A stretch of DNA of 64,000 nucleotides, taken from the NCBI RefSeq assembly GCF_028858725.1, contig NC_084760.1, positions 62,687,867 to 62,751,866 of the forward strand, given 5' to 3'. The notes below the pieces were generated by a model. The model searched no databases, was not told the origin of the DNA, and was given only the letters and a program-made list of their open reading frames with translations. Both the position numbers and the translations under genes were made by a program. Shown piece after piece: positions 10,501 through 21,448 of the stretch. How positions within the stretch are numbered: position 1 is the stretch's first letter; each line of letters opens with the position of its first letter. This DNA is from Colius striatus (lineage: Eukaryota; Chordata; Aves; Coliiformes; Coliidae).

Positions 10501-13500
10501 GCCAGCTGAAGAGTGCTACAGATACCCAATTGTGCTTGGCTACGACAACATGCATTTTACACCACTAGTGACTCTGAAGGACAGTGGGCCAGGTATTTTT
10601 CAAGTACCTTGTTTGGTATTTATGTAACTTCTTCGATATCATCATGCTGATAAAGCAGTTGCAATATGATCTAGTTTAGATTTGCATTTTTAAAGTTAAA
10701 ATAAATGTAAAAGGTGCCTTTGGAATATATTCTTAAAATGTGAACAGAAGCAGGTTTGGAAATCTGAGTGGAAACTGAAGGTTACCTTCAAAATGCTAGT
10801 TCAAAGTAGAGCGCAAGCCACCTACTTGCAGGGTAGAATCAGTCAGAGTGGCCTCTGCTTCATTGTGTTCCGGCCTCCTTTCCACACCTCATCATAAGAG
10901 AAGCAGCTTTGAAGGACATGTTCTCACAGCACTGTGCCACTGCCTATCAGGGATAATGAAATATATGTTTTACCGTTTCTGACGTATCTCTTCTGAATGG
11001 ATTCTGAATGGTTCCTTAGGTTCAGGTTAGGGCATCATCCCATCGTGAGTTATGACAAGTTAAGATCTACAGTGCTGCCCACACTGAGAAGAATATTGCT
11101 ATGGGGACATTAAAACTACTGTGGGATGGGGCTGTGTTTGCAGTGTCTGCATCCTATCCCAGTGGTATTGTTTAGAAACTGATTGCTCTGGCCAGCCATT
11201 CTCATCTCTTTCCAAAATTCATCAGCAGTGGTGACATCCTCATGTGTTGCATCTTGTGGTTACTTCTGCCTGATAAAATATACAATTTGTCTTGTTTTCC
11301 CACAGAAATCCGGGCTGTCCCTCTGGTCACCAGTGAGCGAGGGAGATTTGAGGATTTGAGTGTGCACTTTCTGACAGACACAGAAGAGAGGGAGAAAGAG
11401 CAGCTGCTAAAAGACTACTTGATAGTGATAGAAATTCCAGTGCAAGGCTGGGATCATGGTACAACTCATCTAATTAATGCTGCGAAGTGAGTGTCATTCC
11501 TGTTTCCTCAAAGTTACCTTGTTTATGGGAGGTGGGAGAAGCTGGGCAGACCAATGTGTTCCTTTGGTCTTTCCTTCCTTACATGGTACCACATGTGTTT
11601 AGCCTCTGAAATAAGAAATATTGGTATTACTGTTGACATGCTTTGAAGTGATATGAGCTCTGTTCAGCCTCAAATTTAAAAGCAAAAATGTCTTCAGCAT
11701 TAGCAGACTGAAACTAGTATTTTAGATGAGTAAACCCAAGGGTTAAGTTTTGCTCGCTTTTAGATTACACAAGAGAGTGACCAAAAAGTAGTTAAACCCA
11801 GGAACTAATTAGACAGAACTCATGGTGCTTTATGTAAAGGGCACATTGCATAAAGGGCAGCTGGCGTAATTTTGGCTGCCCTAGTGAAAGTACTTGGCGA
11901 TATGTTCTTAGGGCAGATGCCTTGATAGCCTGGGCTGTTGCAGTGTAACAGTAGCCAGGAAGCTGTGACCGGTGAAGGAACTGGCATCTGTCCTTGTACT
12001 CCTATCAATTGAGCACCAGCAATGTGCAGGGGGCAACTGGCAGCTTCTCACGTTCAGAGGATTCTAGCAGCAGGGTCTGCCCAGTCCCTTCACAAGTGTG
12101 GGAGGAAAGCAACTTCCCGTATTATCCTCTGTCTTTGCTTCCATTACCATACAGTTTATGCTGTTGGGTGGTTCTGGTTTAGGAGGTTTGACGTCCTTCT
12201 CTCCCAAGGATATATGCATACATAAAGAGTAGCACTCAAGCTTCATTAGTCCCACTGCACTGGTGTGTTCTGGTGTATTAGCAGTAATGCTAGCTCCTCA
12301 CTCTACCAACTGTGACATGAAGCTCTATCAGGAGTAGAGTAGACATGATGTGATGGATGCTAGAGTCGGACCCACCATGTTGATACCCTGTAGTTTGTTT
12401 GAAGAGTTCTGCTGGTAGATACAGACCCAACAGGGCAAAACCAAGAGCAGTTTTCATGATATCATGAAATGCTGAGCCCTCTGTAGGAATGGCTTTTTCT
12501 TAGCGTGGGCTGGTGAAGAAAGGGGTCTTCCACTCTAACCTCCACTCAGCTGAGTGCTAGTCTTCAGACAAATTCAGGATTTGGAGGATTTTTCACTTCT
12601 GAGAGATTATCTGTACTCTTCCTGCAAACAGCTCTCAGACAGAAAACCCTCACCTAGAAAGTCCTTTTAAGAGTACTTCTGTTTAGCATTATGTCAGACC
12701 ATTTCTTTAGATGTGAAAGTCTCTGATTGACATCACTAAGCACCTGCTTTTAAAATTATTTCCATTTACAGCAACAGTTTAACATCCTAGATCTTCTAGC
12801 TGAGTAATATGGATGCGTGTTAAATCTACATTTCCTCCCCATATTGCTTGTATTTGCCTCCACCCCCGTGATCTGCTCTTTTCAACCACTGATGCAATCT
12901 TCCTTTTTTAACTGTCAGGTTAGATGAAGGCAACCTACCCAAAGAGATAAACCTTGTGGAAGACTATTTCCAGCTGGTACAGCATGAGTACAAGAAGTGG
13001 CAGGAGAACACCGAGCCTGCTAGAAGAGAGACCTGCTCCAGGAACAGACCAGAACTGTCTTTTTCCCAGCTTTCCCTCTTACAGGTGAAATGTGAAACAC
13101 CAAATTGCCCTTTCTACATGTCTGTGAACACCCAGCCCTACTGCCACGAGTGCTTTGAGCAGAGGTCCCAAGGAAGCAAAGGAAGAAAGCAGACCTCCAA
13201 AACAGCACCCGAGAAACTGAAGGCAGCTGGGTCGGGCTCCTCCCGTGGGGAGGTTTGTGAACCTGGGGGGTGGGTGACCGAAGGGCCTGTAACAGGACCT
13301 CGCTCTGCGCCTCCGACTGCTCCGAGCCTTTTCCTGTACAGCGAGACCACAGCCATGAAATGCAGGACACCAGACTGCCCCTTCACGTTGAACGTGCAAC
13401 ACAATGGGCTTTGTGAACGCTGCTACAACTCCAGACAGCTTGGTCCTTGCAACAACCTGGACGACCAGAGACAGTCAGACTATGCCACGTGCAAGGTGTG

Positions 13501-16237
13501 CCACCAGAAGGCCAACAGGACCTTCAATGGCATATGCAGCACTTGCTTCAAAAGGTCTACAGAGCACTCCTCAAATGACAACCCTGCTTTCCCACCCATG
13601 TGCCACCAAAGATCAACGTCTGACCCATCCCAGATCTTGCAGAATCTCCTCCAGCACTCCCGTCATCAGCCTCCCAACAACTGTGGCGAGGAGCCCTTGC
13701 CGCCGCCGATGCCTCCCAAGGAGAAGAGGGGAGGCAATCTCTGCAGGAAACCTGGCTGCAGTTTTTTTGGGACATCGCAAAATGAGGGCTTTTGCACACT
13801 CTGCTTCTTTGAGTACAAGGAAAACCATGGTGAGTGGAGATGGGGTGAGCTTTGACACTCTTTGGCTGCAGATAAGCCCCTCGACCTATGAAGCTCTGCA
13901 TTCACTATGAGAGCAGGGGGTGATGGAAACGGTGTGGAGCAGAAGTAGCAATGTGAGGAGAAGATGGGGTTTGGCTGTTATTATCCATAACAGGACAAGT
14001 GGTAACAGTGTGAGAAATCTGTGAAATCTCTTGTAAAACTTCCTGTCAGCTTTCATGGAAGCAAAACTAGCTCAAGAAGGGATGGGGTTCATTCCTCTGC
14101 AATCATGATTTGATATGAATGTTCTTCACAGCTAGACAAGTTGAAGGGGTCTGTGAGGGAAATGCGACTGCGTTGATGCTACTGAAGAAACAGTTATGTC
14201 AGCAAGGCTTTTGAAAAGCTTAGGATGAGTCTGAAGATCTGTATCCATTCTGGATATAACAAGTACAACAAACTGGAGTAAATGTTGAAGTCACCTTGAT
14301 AAGCTGAGCAAGTAGAAATTGACTGTAGATAGTGCGCTTGTATTTTGGAGTGACTTGGAAGTGTTTTGTTCTAATCTACCTTGAAATCTTTCTTGATAAT
14401 AGCACAGGCATGCATGAACATGTGTTTAAAGGCAGGCCTTCGAAAAGGTAGTAGTCTGTGAATAAATCACTGCATGAAATCATCTTTCATGCTACTGCCC
14501 TATTACACCAGCAAAGAGGGTGAAAGGCACATGTAAGAGAGAATTACTGTTTCTCTCTTAAGACTGTTTCATTGCTGGCAAGCGTACCAAGAGAAACATA
14601 GAATGATTGGGTTGGAAGGGACCTTTAAAGATCATCTATTCCAACCTCCTTGCTGCGGCTAAGGACTTCTTTCACAATGCTGTGCTTTCCACATACTTTG
14701 AAATTAGGGAACTTTATACCAGCTTGCAATAGCTTATTTTCCAGCATTGTTCACAATGAAAGAAAATTTCCTTGTGATTGTGGAATATATAAGACTGCTT
14801 CATGAGACTAAAAAGCGTAAGGCACTTTTTCCTCTTGAGGTCTATGCCCCTATGCTTCCGTTACCTTCCATTCCGTGTGCCTGACGTGGGGGTGGCCAAA
14901 AGGGAAGCATCAGGGTAGGTCATAGGTAGGACATGCATTTCTTTTGACTTCAGTGGGATCTAGTTTTTCCCACTATCAATTGTAAAAAAAAAAAAAGTAT
15001 TTGAGGCTAGTAGATTTAAATTTTTTTTTTATGTTTTCTTTTAAATTGAGGAGCTTTTTATAGTTGCTTTGGGTTATCAGATCTACTGCACACATTCAAA
15101 CCTCTCCTGTCCTTACTTTGCATTACAGACAGCAGTTTGCCACATCACCAGAGGAGATCTCAGAGGAAGTCCTCGGCAGCAGGTCAGACAGGGACCTCCG
15201 CTGCCACCTTCCGGAACACCATGTCCTGCCAGCGGCGTGACTGCGACACCCTGGGTAGCACGATGCTCGAGGGCTACTGCCAGAAGTGCTTCATTAAAGC
15301 TCAGAACCAGAGATTTCAGGAAGCCAGGAGGACAGAAGAACAGCTGGTGAGACAGACAGAAGTAAGTGTGAACTTCTCAGAATATCTTGTTCAGCTCTGT
15401 ATGGCTTTTTTTCTGAAGCGAACAACTTGGGATACGTAGCAGCTCTCTTAAAAGTCGTTCTCAGTTTAGGGTTATCATGGTTGTGCTCAGTTTTACCTCA
15501 GCCAGGCTTTCACCAGCAATTTCAGTGGAAACAATGGGACCAAGAGTTGGTTTGTTTGCTGATTGGGGAGAGATTTTTATTCTTAACCTTAGAGCTGTGA
15601 AACTGCATCAGTTGCATCAAACGTGAAACTGGTCATGTTGCCTTTTTCATTGAGCCCATTACAGATTTTCCTTGTTCCAGATTTTTTGGTTTTTTGAAAC
15701 TTGGTTTGGTTTGGCCCTTTTAGAACTGAGAGTTGCCAAAGATTATTTTTTTTCCCTAAGCAATGACAAAAATGAAGATGTTCTTTGGTAAGGCCCAACT
15801 TGGCTTTCCATATTATACTCTTCAGAACATGCATTGGCTTGCACCAACCCCCTGTGGTTACCTATACAAACCATGATCAGTGTTGAAAGTAAATGCGAAG
15901 CCACTTGTGCTGCCAGCACAGCAACTGAAAATGTGTTTTAATGTTTTTCAAGAGAACGGGACAGCACAGAGACTTGCAACGAGCAGCGTTGAGCAGCCAG
16001 AGGAGACAGTGTGCTGTGGCTTCATGTAGAAACAACCTGGCCTGCAGGAGCGATAACTTGTGCCCAGAGTGCCAGCGCCTTACTCCGCTTCTGCCACCAC
16101 CAGGGAGTCCCAGGGACCCAGCTGCAGAGGAGCCTCCAAAGCAGCGTTGCCGAGCCCCTGCTTGTGATCACTATGGCAATGCCAAGTGCAACGGCTACTG
16201 CAATGAATGCTACCAGTTCAAACAGATCTATGGGTAG
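4207..16237 (+). CDS. TNFAIP3: TNFAIP3 (A20) ubiquitin-editing enzyme, complete coding region over eight exons
   Basis: Coding segments 4207-4519, 9662-9852, 10079-10226, 10422-10592, 11306-11486, 12919-13829, 15129-15346 and 15953-16237 join in phase to 2418 nt, 805 residues plus TAG (human A20 has 790). A20 is a cytoplasmic enzyme that removes K63-linked ubiquitin from NF-kB pathway proteins such as RIPK1 and TRAF6, and through its zinc fingers supports K48 ubiquitination and linear-ubiquitin binding. It ends TNF and TLR signalling. The OTU domain spans roughly residues 1-370, with catalytic Cys109 in NGDGNC, His262 in GYDNMHF and Asp76 in KALTD. Seven A20-type zinc fingers begin near 393, 483, 526, 610, 672, 731 and 777, all with four cysteines. 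Ser387 matches the human IKK-beta site Ser381. All introns obey GT-AG. Nothing suggests a pseudogene. Confidence 0.97.
5217..5515 (-). mobile_element. CR1 retrotransposon 3' fragment
   Basis: Antisense copy of the CR1 3' end: the + strand reads AGAGGTTGGAAGG, then AGATTATCTAGTCCAA, then blocks equivalent to CAGGTCACACAGGAGCAGG and the AAGTGGAACTCTTTGTGTTCC segment. It is 5' truncated, as most CR1 copies are. It lies inside TNFAIP3 intron 2, opposite in sense to the gene. Confidence 0.9.
7305..7497. promoter_or_regulatory. Candidate NF-kB enhancer in TNFAIP3 intron 2
   Basis: A GC-rich island in AT-rich intron. Seen: GGGAAAGTCC at 7343-7352 (reverse complement GGACTTTCCC, the classic kappa-B core), GGGGAATTCC at 7434-7443, a KLF-type CCACACCCCCC at 7332-7342, an IRF-like AACTGAAAGTGA at 7486-7497, and AATTGCTAGTCA repeated exactly at 7305-7316 and 7412-7423. 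A GA microsatellite follows. Both kB motifs are close to the ideal consensus. Enhancer function and inflammatory induction are inferred. Confidence 0.55.
7499..7523. repeat. GA microsatellite
   Basis: About ten AG dinucleotides, next to the candidate intronic enhancer. Confidence 0.85.
8328..8394 (-). mobile_element. CR1 3' end fragment, very short
   Basis: The + strand shows ATCATAGAATGGTAGGGGTT, GGAAGGGACC and AGATCATCTAGTCCAA, the reverse complement of the CR1 terminus. Only about 65 bp are recognisable before unrelated AT-rich sequence. Confidence 0.85.
8850..9440 (-). mobile_element. CR1 retrotransposon, 5' truncated, in TNFAIP3 intron 2
   Basis: Antisense CR1 of about 590 bp. It starts with the 3' terminus (TCACAGAACAATAGAGGTTG), continues through the 3' UTR and reaches the end of the reverse transcriptase ORF. 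The - strand frame at 9194-9415 shows the CR1 features [20 protein letters not shown] and NGILGCIKK before it breaks. It ends about 220 bp before TNFAIP3 exon 3. It is inactive: truncated and mutated. Confidence 0.93.
9662..9852 (+). CDS. TNFAIP3: TNFAIP3 coding exon 3 (catalytic cysteine)
   Basis: Completes Gly105 and runs to Arg168. It begins with GDGNCLMHA, where Cys109 is the OTU nucleophile (human Cys103), followed by SQYMWG and [14 protein letters not shown]. Acceptor TTTTTGCAG, donor GTAAGG at 9853; ends in phase 0. Confidence 0.97.
10079..10226 (+). CDS. TNFAIP3: TNFAIP3 coding exon 4 (OTU domain)
   Basis: Residues 169-217 and one base of 218. Contains NWEEEW, LEEIHIF and [10 protein letters not shown], closely matching human A20. 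Introns 3 (226 bp) and 4 (195 bp) on either side are short. Acceptor TTTCCTCAG, donor GTGAGT. Confidence 0.96.
10422..10592 (+). CDS. TNFAIP3: TNFAIP3 coding exon 5 (catalytic histidine)
   Basis: Residues 218-274 and one base of 275. Contains [31 protein letters not shown] and catalytic His262 in [14 protein letters not shown]. Acceptor TTATGTAG, donor GTATTT. Confidence 0.97.
10593..11305 (+). other. TNFAIP3 intron 5, nothing else seen
   Basis: 713 bp of AT-rich sequence between donor GTATTT and acceptor TTTTCCCACAG. No repeat family recognised. Confidence 0.7.
11306..11486 (+). CDS. TNFAIP3: TNFAIP3 coding exon 6 (end of OTU domain)
   Basis: Completes residue 275 and runs to two bases of Lys335. 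Contains [23 protein letters not shown] and [20 protein letters not shown], almost identical to human A20. Donor GTGAGTG at 11487. Confidence 0.97.
11487..12918 (+). other. TNFAIP3 intron 6, nothing else seen
   Basis: About 1.4 kb. No repeat family or coding-like frame is recognised; acceptor TTAACTGTCAG. Confidence 0.7.
12919..13829 (+). CDS. TNFAIP3: TNFAIP3 coding exon 7 (zinc fingers 1-4, linker, paracaspase site)
   Basis: The largest exon, residues 335-638 plus one base. Zinc finger 1 begins at Cys393 ([10 protein letters not shown]), 2 at Cys483 ([10 protein letters not shown]), 3 at Cys526 (CKVCHQ, ending CSTCFK) and 4 at Cys610 ([10 protein letters not shown], ending [11 protein letters not shown]). 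Ser387 in QLSL matches the IKK-beta phosphosite. Arg444-Gly445 in SSRGEV aligns with the human MALT1 cleavage point Arg439-Gly440. The linkers between fingers are Ser/Pro-rich and less conserved, as in other vertebrates. Zinc finger 4 is the K63-ubiquitin binding finger. Confidence 0.97.
13830..15128 (+). other. TNFAIP3 intron 7 with a CR1 remnant
   Basis: About 1.3 kb. It holds one short CR1 piece (14597-14665) and A and T runs near 14983-15045. No other element is recognised. Acceptor CTTTGCATTACAG. Confidence 0.75.
14597..14665 (-). mobile_element. CR1 3' end remnant
   Basis: The + strand has ACATAGAATGATTGGGTTGG, AAGGGACCTTTAAAGATCATC and TTCCAACCTCCTTGC, the reverse complement of a CR1 terminus. 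The family wording differs slightly from the copies in intron 2, suggesting another CR1 subfamily. Confidence 0.85.
15129..15346 (+). CDS. TNFAIP3: TNFAIP3 coding exon 8 (zinc finger 5)
   Basis: Residues 639-711, with zinc finger 5 from Cys672 ([13 protein letters not shown], ending [10 protein letters not shown]). I end it at CAGCTG before GTGAGA because this aligns EEQL-RTGQHRD with human EEQL-RSSQRRD without a gap. A second donor, GTAAGT at 15362, lies 15 nt downstream in the same phase and would add five residues (VRQTE). Confidence 0.92.
15347..15952 (+). other. TNFAIP3 intron 8
   Basis: 606 bp, or 591 bp if the downstream donor is used. T-rich; no element recognised. A tandem acceptor (AGAG at 15951-15954) leaves the 3' site open by two bases, but only the first AG keeps the frame. 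Confidence 0.75.
15953..16237 (+). CDS. TNFAIP3: TNFAIP3 coding exon 9 (zinc fingers 6 and 7, stop)
   Basis: Residues 712-805 and TAG. Zinc finger 6 starts at Cys731 ([14 protein letters not shown], ending CPECQ) and finger 7 at Cys777 ([18 protein letters not shown], ending CYQFKQIYG). Finger 7 is the linear (M1) ubiquitin-binding finger and is nearly invariant with human A20 up to the last residue. Confidence 0.97.
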   Translation, partial: RTGQHRDLQRAALSSQRRQCAVASCRNNLACRSDNLCPECQRLTPLLPPPGSPRDPAAEEPPKQRCRAPACDHYGNAKCNGYCNECYQFKQIYG

Positions 16238-17705
16238 TGGAGGGGAAGAGTTGGTAAAGAATGATAAAATGATGCTAACTACTTCCTTCACTGAAATGGT
16301 GCTATGTCCAAAACACTTAACAGTCCTGGGAGCTGGGAGAGGGCAAGGGGAGATATAAGCTGTCTGGTCATGTTCCTGTTTGTTCCCAAGAACAGGAATA
16401 GATGTCTACTTCCTCTAAACACTGCATACAAGGACTGCTGAGAAGGACAGGTTGCCTTCTGCACAGAGCTGTCGTTCATGACTAAGCTCCTACAATGCCA
16501 TATTTAATTCTCGGACTTCCCAGGAGGAAGTGTGAAGCATTTGAATCCAAAGAACTTCCCTGTTCTGCCTCTTTCCCAATACCTCCTCTGCTCCCAGGCA
16601 AGGAGCCACAGCTACTGTCAGAGGTGCAAGAGCATTTTGCATCGGCATACATCAGTCAGAGGCAAGCCTTTCCTGAGAGGGATCCCCTAGGACAGGCTGA
16701 TGCAACATGCAGTTGATGTCTGAAGAAACTTGCTTTGTGTTGCCTGCATCCTTGCTGGTGTTCTTGAAGATCTCATCAAGGCGGGAGTTCCCACAAGCAT
16801 TCAGAGTGTTAACGAGGAGCGGGAGCGGTTCTGTGTTTGCGGAGCCCTCTGGAAAACTGCAGCCAGAAGCACGGCCAGCAGCGGTCTGCTCCTTTAACAT
16901 GCTTAACCTAACCAACATTTAGGTCCTTTCCCAAATCCCAAGATATCTGGAAAGACAGGTGATTCCAGAAGCAGCTTTCATGAGCATATGCATCTGATGG
17001 GAAAACTGAATCCTGCTGTTCCCCACTCGTGTAGAAAGAATTGCCTCCAACAGGCAAAAAGCCTTTTGGCTTCAGTTCCAAAACCAGAGCAACTCTCTTC
17101 TCTCTCATCATAACTGTTGGGAATGTTGCTGTTCATACCCTCCTTCCCCATTTCTGCCACACTTCTTTCTGTTATCTGTAATGTGACTCTCTTACTGTGC
17201 AAACAGCTTGAATCTTGGTAACATCGTCATTTGGGATTGAGATTTTACTCCTGGAGTTCATGCATCCACTTCTCAATCTGCAATACTTTCTTTACTTTCA
17301 ACTTTGCCTTTACTGTTGTGCCTAGTACTTGCTTCTTTCTTCTCCTTTCACACCTTTTAAGTCTTTAGTATCTGTTTTGCTGCTATGATTTTGGAGGTGA
17401 TACCTCTTCTAAGTTGCTTCTCAAGTTCAGAATCTTTTTCTAGTTATTAAAAAACATTTTTTGAAAGGAAAAAAAAAAGTAAACTCATGACTTATTTCTG
17501 TTAAATTTTATATATTTTGTGAACCTTAATGTGAACATATGTTTTATTAAAATATTTATATTATTTGAAACAATGCAACTTGAAATTTGCACAGCTAGGA
17601 TTTTTTTTACCTATATTTACTCTTGTGTTGAAAGTGACAAACTTAAATGTATAATTGAAAAACATTCTCTGATATAAAGAAATAAATTATTGAAGGATTG
17701 AATTT
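16238..17705 (+). other. TNFAIP3: TNFAIP3 3' UTR with AU-rich tail
   Basis: About 1.47 kb after the stop codon, in the size range of mammalian A20 3' UTRs. The last 300 bases are AU-rich, with ATTTA pentamers at 17554-17558 and 17615-17619, a feature of unstable immune-response mRNAs. Poly(A) signals: ATTAAA at 17446 and 17546, and AATAAA at 17681. The end point is inferred from the last signal. Confidence 0.7.
17681..17686 (+). terminator. TNFAIP3: Likely poly(A) signal of TNFAIP3
   Basis: Canonical AATAAA, 1.44 kb after the stop; weaker ATTAAA signals lie upstream at 17446 and 17546. Confidence 0.6.
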
Positions 17706-20700
17706 GCTATTTTATATTGATGAGAGAGAACACAGTTGAGGCATGGGACACCTCTTTAAGAAAGCATTTCTGTTCAGGACCACTGTTCAGCATGTTCCTT
17801 GGTTCAGATGATGTAGCCAAGTGCTTTGAAGGGGTGATAACTTGCTCTAAGTCTCTGCATACTCTCACTTTATGTCAGCATTCCCTCAGGAAGAGCTCTT
17901 GGTACTGTTGAGGGACCTGTGCAGTCAGTGTGCATAATGAGTTGACACCTGTGGGTACAGGGTTTCTTCAGTCCCAAGAAGTATGGATGTGGGAGAATAG
18001 GGATGGTGCAGGACCGGGATCCAAGGGAAGCTGAACTAGACTGACTTGACTTTGTTTTCTTCATTCATCCATCAGTTATGCCAGGGATTCCCAACCAATG
18101 TGGATTAAGTGCCACCTTGGGAGGTGGCCATGGTAGCGTATGACCCCTACCTCTGCCCAGACATGAATACAAACCTGAAGGCACAGGCTGTGTCTTACCA
18201 CATCCCCTCACTAGAGGCAACAGGGAAGCACCTTGTCCTTTGATCTTGGCATCTGGGTTGCTTGATAGCTTCTGAAAAGCAAGTTGACAACTACTGCTTG
18301 AAAAAAATACTTGTGAGCGGTGTTTTCTTCTCATCCCTAGCTCAGCCTAACCCAGCCCTACTGTCATGGGAATTCTGTACCGTAACACTCCCTCAGTATG
18401 GCATAAGTATGCCTGTAGCTGCACTCAGGTGTTCCAGACCTCTGCCTAGACACTGCACACTACCATGATATTTAGGTGTTGCCGGTAATTTGAAGGGAAA
18501 AAAATGAGTCGAGGCTGAAAACATTCCTGTGCAATCAGGAAAGAAGAGGCTGACCTCTCCAGGTCAGCTGCTCTCTATTCTGGTTAAGTCTCCTTAAACC
18601 CTTTCAGGAACACTCAGCAGATGCTTCAGTGCTGTCCCAGTTGAAATAAGGTAGATATTAAGTTCCTGAGTATTTTTGCCATGGGTTAGCTGGTCCTTGT
18701 AATTCACTCAGCTCACCAGCCCATGTTCCTGGATGACTGTCCACCTACTTCCCATGCACTGCTCTCCTCACAATTTAGCCCAGCTCCCTCTGGATTTGCA
18801 TACCTCTCTTTCACAGCATACAACCTAGAATTCAGCCTATTTCCTGCAGAGCAGAGCCCAGATTGGATCTATCAACCCTATCTCTACAGCATATTCCTCT
18901 TTTTCAAACTTTAACTCTCCCTTTATCCATACCCTCCTTCCCCTTTCTTTACAACTCAGGCAATTTGCATGCCACTCTGATTCTGCACCAGGTAGACACC
19001 TCAGTGCTGAAAGAGCAGGCAAAGACTGGGAGAGATGTCTACAGCTGGGTACCAGGATATGCAAGGAGCTCATGGCATCCAGACTCAGCAGCCATTAGCC
19101 CCAGCCCACAGAAAAGGCAGAGCCTCCATTACAATACCATCAGTGTCAAGAGGCCAATTAAATTCAGGAAGGATTTCAGATTGTATACCCAAGGTCCCAC
19201 TGATTTCTCTCTGCTGCTTTCTGGGCCCGTTACTCATAACCTTGAAGTCACATGAGGCTTGTCTCATTCTGAAGCTCCCTTGTAAATGAGTGTCCAGCCT
19301 CTCTTGTGTGGGAACATTTAAGTTAGCAGGACTTTTTTTTTTTGTATATTCTGGTATTTCCCTAATGTCCTTAGGGGATTTTGACCTTCTGATGCTTTCT
19401 GCTCTTTGCCCAGACACCTCTTCAAGTTCATCTATTTCTTTTTCTTCCTGTTCTGCGAGAGAGAACTTTTATTTGGAGTCTCCCTTTTTGTAATCACTTC
19501 TGGAAATCTTTTTGCTAACACACAAGTATTTCATGTCCAGAGATTCTTTTCTTAGCACAAAGGCAAAACTAATATGAAATAATTGACTTAACAACTGTTT
19601 GCATTGCATTGGAATTCTTTACAATATAGTGCAGGAAGGGATTGCTGTGTGAACTGTGCTTACATAGTCATTTTGTTTGGGGAAGAGACACTTCTGGTTA
19701 ATTATATGACAATCTCAATACTATATGTTTCTGAATTTCTTGGGGATTTAACCCCTATATTAATAGATAGTTTATGACCTCAAAAGAAGAAAGCACTCAC
19801 TATGTTTTCAGTGTAGAGAGAACACAGTTTTATATTTTGATACTCCAGCACTCTTCTTGGCAAGTCTTCGGTGTGATCTGAAGTGTGAGACCACTAACAG
19901 ATCTGGAAGCACTGAATGCATGTACTGTGTTGGATTAAAACACTTACATCTAGCTACTGACCTAAGCTTGTATCTCAGGAGCCCCAAGTAGGACTCAGTG
20001 TGGCCAGCGGTATGCAGGGAAAGCATGAATAGAGAGTCCTTGCTGTTACAGTCACAGGTGCAGGCTGCAATGTTCTACATTTACACAGAAGGAAAAGGTA
20101 TCACATTTATGGCTTGTGAGCTACCTGCCCATCCTTTCTTCCTGCACTTTTTCAGCCTCATCCCACACAGAACTCTGCCCTCACCCAGCAGAGACAAGAT
20201 GCCTGCAGATGGAGGGGACCTACTGTCTACAGTGCTGCTCCTTTGCTGCAGACAGACCTCCCAGGCAAACTGTGCTCCTTTGAGGTAGCTATCAGCAAGT
20301 GTTTTTTTAAGTCAGGATGTCTTATTTAATGAGCCATTCATGAATTGCTTGCCATGCAACTTGGTATACAGGTTCTAGCTGACCCACCAATGGCCTGCAG
20401 CAAGTAGGAATGCAATAAATCTAAATGAAAAATATTTGTTTGAGTTAGTGTAAATGTAGGAGTGGCTTCATATCTGCTTTTATGTGCTTGATTGAATAGC
20501 AAGCGATAGCCATTTTGCCAGCTGGCTTTCATCCTGATGTCCCTGCACATGCTACAGACTGTTGTAACCCCATTCAGTTATGGCCTTTACATGATAGGCA
20601 TAGGAGAAAAGGCAGTTCAGTTATGAGGATACGTAGATGAAAAAGATCCTTACACAAGACCAGAGCTCTTGGGATATACTAAGGTGTCTTTCTTACCTGG

Positions 20701-21448
20701 GACCTCGATACTTGACTTTCAGTTCCTCTTCTGAAGAGGTACAGCAGGGACTTTTAAGCTGCTATGTCAATGAGGCAGTTCACCTAACTGAAAACAAATC
20801 TTAACCTGCTCATCCCTAGCTGTATTTAGAAGACGATGAGTGGGTGAGGATATCTGGTAGGGCCAGAAATCGTAGTTCAGATGCTCAGAATAATGCTTTG
20901 TTTGAGAGTCTTGCTGAGAGTTTGACACCAGAAATGCTTCTGAACACCTCTTCAGGGTATAAATGGAGACACAGACTCACCAGAGAAATCCTCATTACCT
21001 GGGGATTTTACTGACAGAGGTGCTGAAAGACTTCAGGCAATATTTGAGGGAAGATTTCAGTAGCATCTAGATGTTGGATAAAAGTGGTTTGGATATAGAT
21101 CTCAAAAAATTCATGCTGAGTATAACTTTGTGCAGTTGGGGCCAGGAGGCCACAGTGCTTGAAATGCTCGTGTGTTCAATCTATGTGAAATAAGTGGTTC
21201 AGCATGGTGACATGATGCACGTTTTGTACAGATGAGAGCCACAGGGGAGCAATTGTGTAATTTTATCTTTCACACTTGAGTAGGACGGTGTAGTGTAATA
21301 TATGTGCAGCATTAAAATAGAAAACCATGACACTAAACAGTTGAAATTTCAGTTTATATTAAACTGACAAGGCCCCTTAAAATCCACAGTTAGAAGTACA
21401 GGTGCTTTTACATCCAAAAGCTCTGTTTTTCAGGTGGTGGCTGAGCAG
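17706..21448. other. Intergenic, no gene seen
   Basis: Mixed AT-rich sequence downstream of TNFAIP3. Open frames are short, overlap on both strands and lack biased codon use. No CR1 or LTR wording is recognised. Confidence 0.5.

Noticed and set aside
13020-13910. Several - and + strand frames over TNFAIP3 exon 7
   Set aside because: Shadows of the real reading frame, which carries four zinc fingers.
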